A stretch of DNA of 64,000 nt from Cruorifilaria tuberocauda (Eukaryota; Nematoda; Chromadorea; Rhabditida; Onchocercidae). Below, piece by piece: positions 62,962 to 64,000 of this stretch. The stretch is from positions 1 to 64,000 of the forward strand of contig JABVXU010000205.1 in the NCBI GenBank assembly GCA_013365365.1. Reading direction: 5' to 3'. How positions within the stretch are numbered: position 1 is the stretch's first letter; every line of letters begins with the position of its first letter. The notes below the pieces were generated by a model. That model was not told where the DNA came from. It saw only the letters and a program-made list of their open reading frames with translations, and searched no databases. Both the position numbers and the translations under genes were made by a program.

Positions 62962-63395
62962 ATGATAAGAATCAGTCCATTTCTATCAGTTCGTAACAAA
63001 CGTTATATTTTCATGTTTGGACTTTGTGTATTTTTCTTATTTTTGGTAAGACTTATCACCAACCAATTTTTGCTAATTAATTAATTTTGTCTTTAACTTA
63101 CAATTAAAAAATGATTTTAATACTAAGCTTAACTGTTTTGATTTTATATAAAAGTGATTTGAGAAGGATTCATTTTGCCCTCTTACTAATCTTGACTTTT
63201 CAGTGAAATTTCTGAAGACATAAGAGTTTTTCAACTGCGATAAAAATTTTGATTAATTTGATCTAAATATTTTAGATCAAATACCGGATCATTCCGCATC
63301 CAAAATCATCCGTTTTCAAGCCTTTGAAATCAGATAATGGTATGATATTTCAGTGCTCTCAAGCATATCCAGTGGAAACGAAGACTGAATTTAAT
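62962..63395 (+). CDS. N-terminus of a type II membrane protein, partial
   Basis: Exon 62962-63045 begins with ATG right after a TTTGCAG acceptor and encodes MIRISPFLSVRNKR followed by a hydrophobic segment (YIFMFGLCVFFLFL) before a GTAAGA donor. Exon 63276-63395 continues in phase 0 (IKYRIIPHPKSSVFKP ... CSQAYPVETKTEFN) to another GTAAGA donor. A short basic cytoplasmic tail, single signal anchor and luminal stem are typical of Golgi type II enzymes such as glycosyltransferases, but no catalytic motif is reached. The gene continues into or beyond the last 600 bases. Function open. Confidence 0.6.
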
Positions 63396-64000
63396 GTAAG
63401 AATGTAAATGAATTTCGTAATTAAATTTTTGTAAATTAAAATGAATATTTCAATGTATTTGTTTGAATTTTTCAAATTACTATAAATTATTCGCTTAATT
63501 TATTTGCTAAATTATTGTACATTAGTTTAATTTTAAATATGGAAACTATCAAGAAGTATTTGATTTCCATTTCATTCGTAATTCCTTGATTGTGAATTTA
63601 AAACTATTCAAAAGCTACTTAGGTAAAACCAAAATAGACCCTATTGCTTTCAATTTATAAGTTACTTAAACTCCTCTTATTTATATAACTGAAATCATAA
63701 GTTCATGGATAGTTTCCTGAATTTGGATATATTTGAAACTTTACCTTAGTTTATAATAATAATAATAATAACAATAATAATAGTAATAATAATAATAATA
63801 ATTCTTGTTTTTTTCTGGAAAATAATATTTTTTCTTTTTTTAATCACCGGAAATTAATTGTGGATTTTGTAATTTCATTTATCACTTCTTTCATTCTTTT
63901 AAATCAACCACTTTTAATTCTTCTTTTATTAGGTAAATACTTACTTGTGGACTTACTTCACTTTCCATTATTCGATATTTTTAGACTTTTGATATGTTTA
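63396..64000. other. Intron and unresolved sequence of the last gene
   Basis: AT-rich. A possible further exon follows a TTTATTAG acceptor at about 63933 (VNTYLWTYFTFHYS) but runs into a stop codon near 63990, so it is not called. Confidence 0.3.
63752..63802. repeat. (AAT)n microsatellite
   Basis: AAT units with two interruptions (AAC and AGT) in non-coding sequence. Confidence 0.9.

Overview
This window looks like nuclear DNA of a nematode, most likely a filarial (Onchocercidae-type) worm. The sequence is strongly AT-rich. Genes are split into short exons separated by AT-rich introns of tens of bases to over 2 kb, with TTTCAG-like acceptors, and the recognisable proteins are metazoan. There is no sign of bacterial operons, CRISPR arrays, rRNA or convincing tRNA genes. 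All exon models were assembled by hand from splice signals, reading-frame continuity and similarity to known families; most junctions close in phase. Layout: (1) 1.8-9.9 kb, minus: a 16-exon aspartyl/asparaginyl beta-hydroxylase (ASPH) with a TM anchor, acidic luminal region (including 25 consecutive Asp codons), TPR-like region and a catalytic domain with two altered active-site positions. A 621-bp sequence lies once downstream of this gene and again, almost identical, inside one of its introns. (2) 16.4-18.8 kb, minus: a UQCC1/Cbp3-type cytochrome bc1 assembly chaperone. (3) 20.9-24.2 kb, minus: a 7-exon rhodopsin-like orphan GPCR of about 374 aa, with two introns that appear to be GC-AG. 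(4) 24.2-37.6 kb: a long stretch without a recognised gene, with several strong inverted repeats at 33.3-37.0 kb. (5) 37.6-40.0 kb, minus: a TSSK-like Ser/Thr kinase of 299 aa. (6) 42.4-44.9 kb, plus: two tandem paralogous two-exon genes for small secreted precursors with a furin-type RVKR site and a shared K-T-P / K-I-K core. This is the best candidate in the window for an undescribed system. (7) 46.5-48.0 kb, minus: a small multi-pass membrane protein, C-terminus unresolved. (8) 50.7-52.5 kb: a decayed-looking Met/Gln-rich region, then an inverted duplication of about 190 bp whose two arms are copies of one exon-like unit, then an ATTCATTCG-type minisatellite. (9) 53.2-57.0 kb, plus: an 11-exon SMYD-type protein (MYND finger, split SET, post-SET, helical C-terminus) of about 439 aa. 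(10) 57-62.9 kb: AT-rich DNA with no recognised gene. (11) from 62.96 kb, plus: the first exons of a type II membrane protein that runs towards or past the window edge. The genes do not form one pathway. ASPH modifies proteins in the ER, UQCC1 serves mitochondrial complex III, the GPCR and the peptide precursors suggest signalling or secretion, TSSK is typical of sperm, and SMYD is a methyltransferase family. Gene density is about one per 7 kb.
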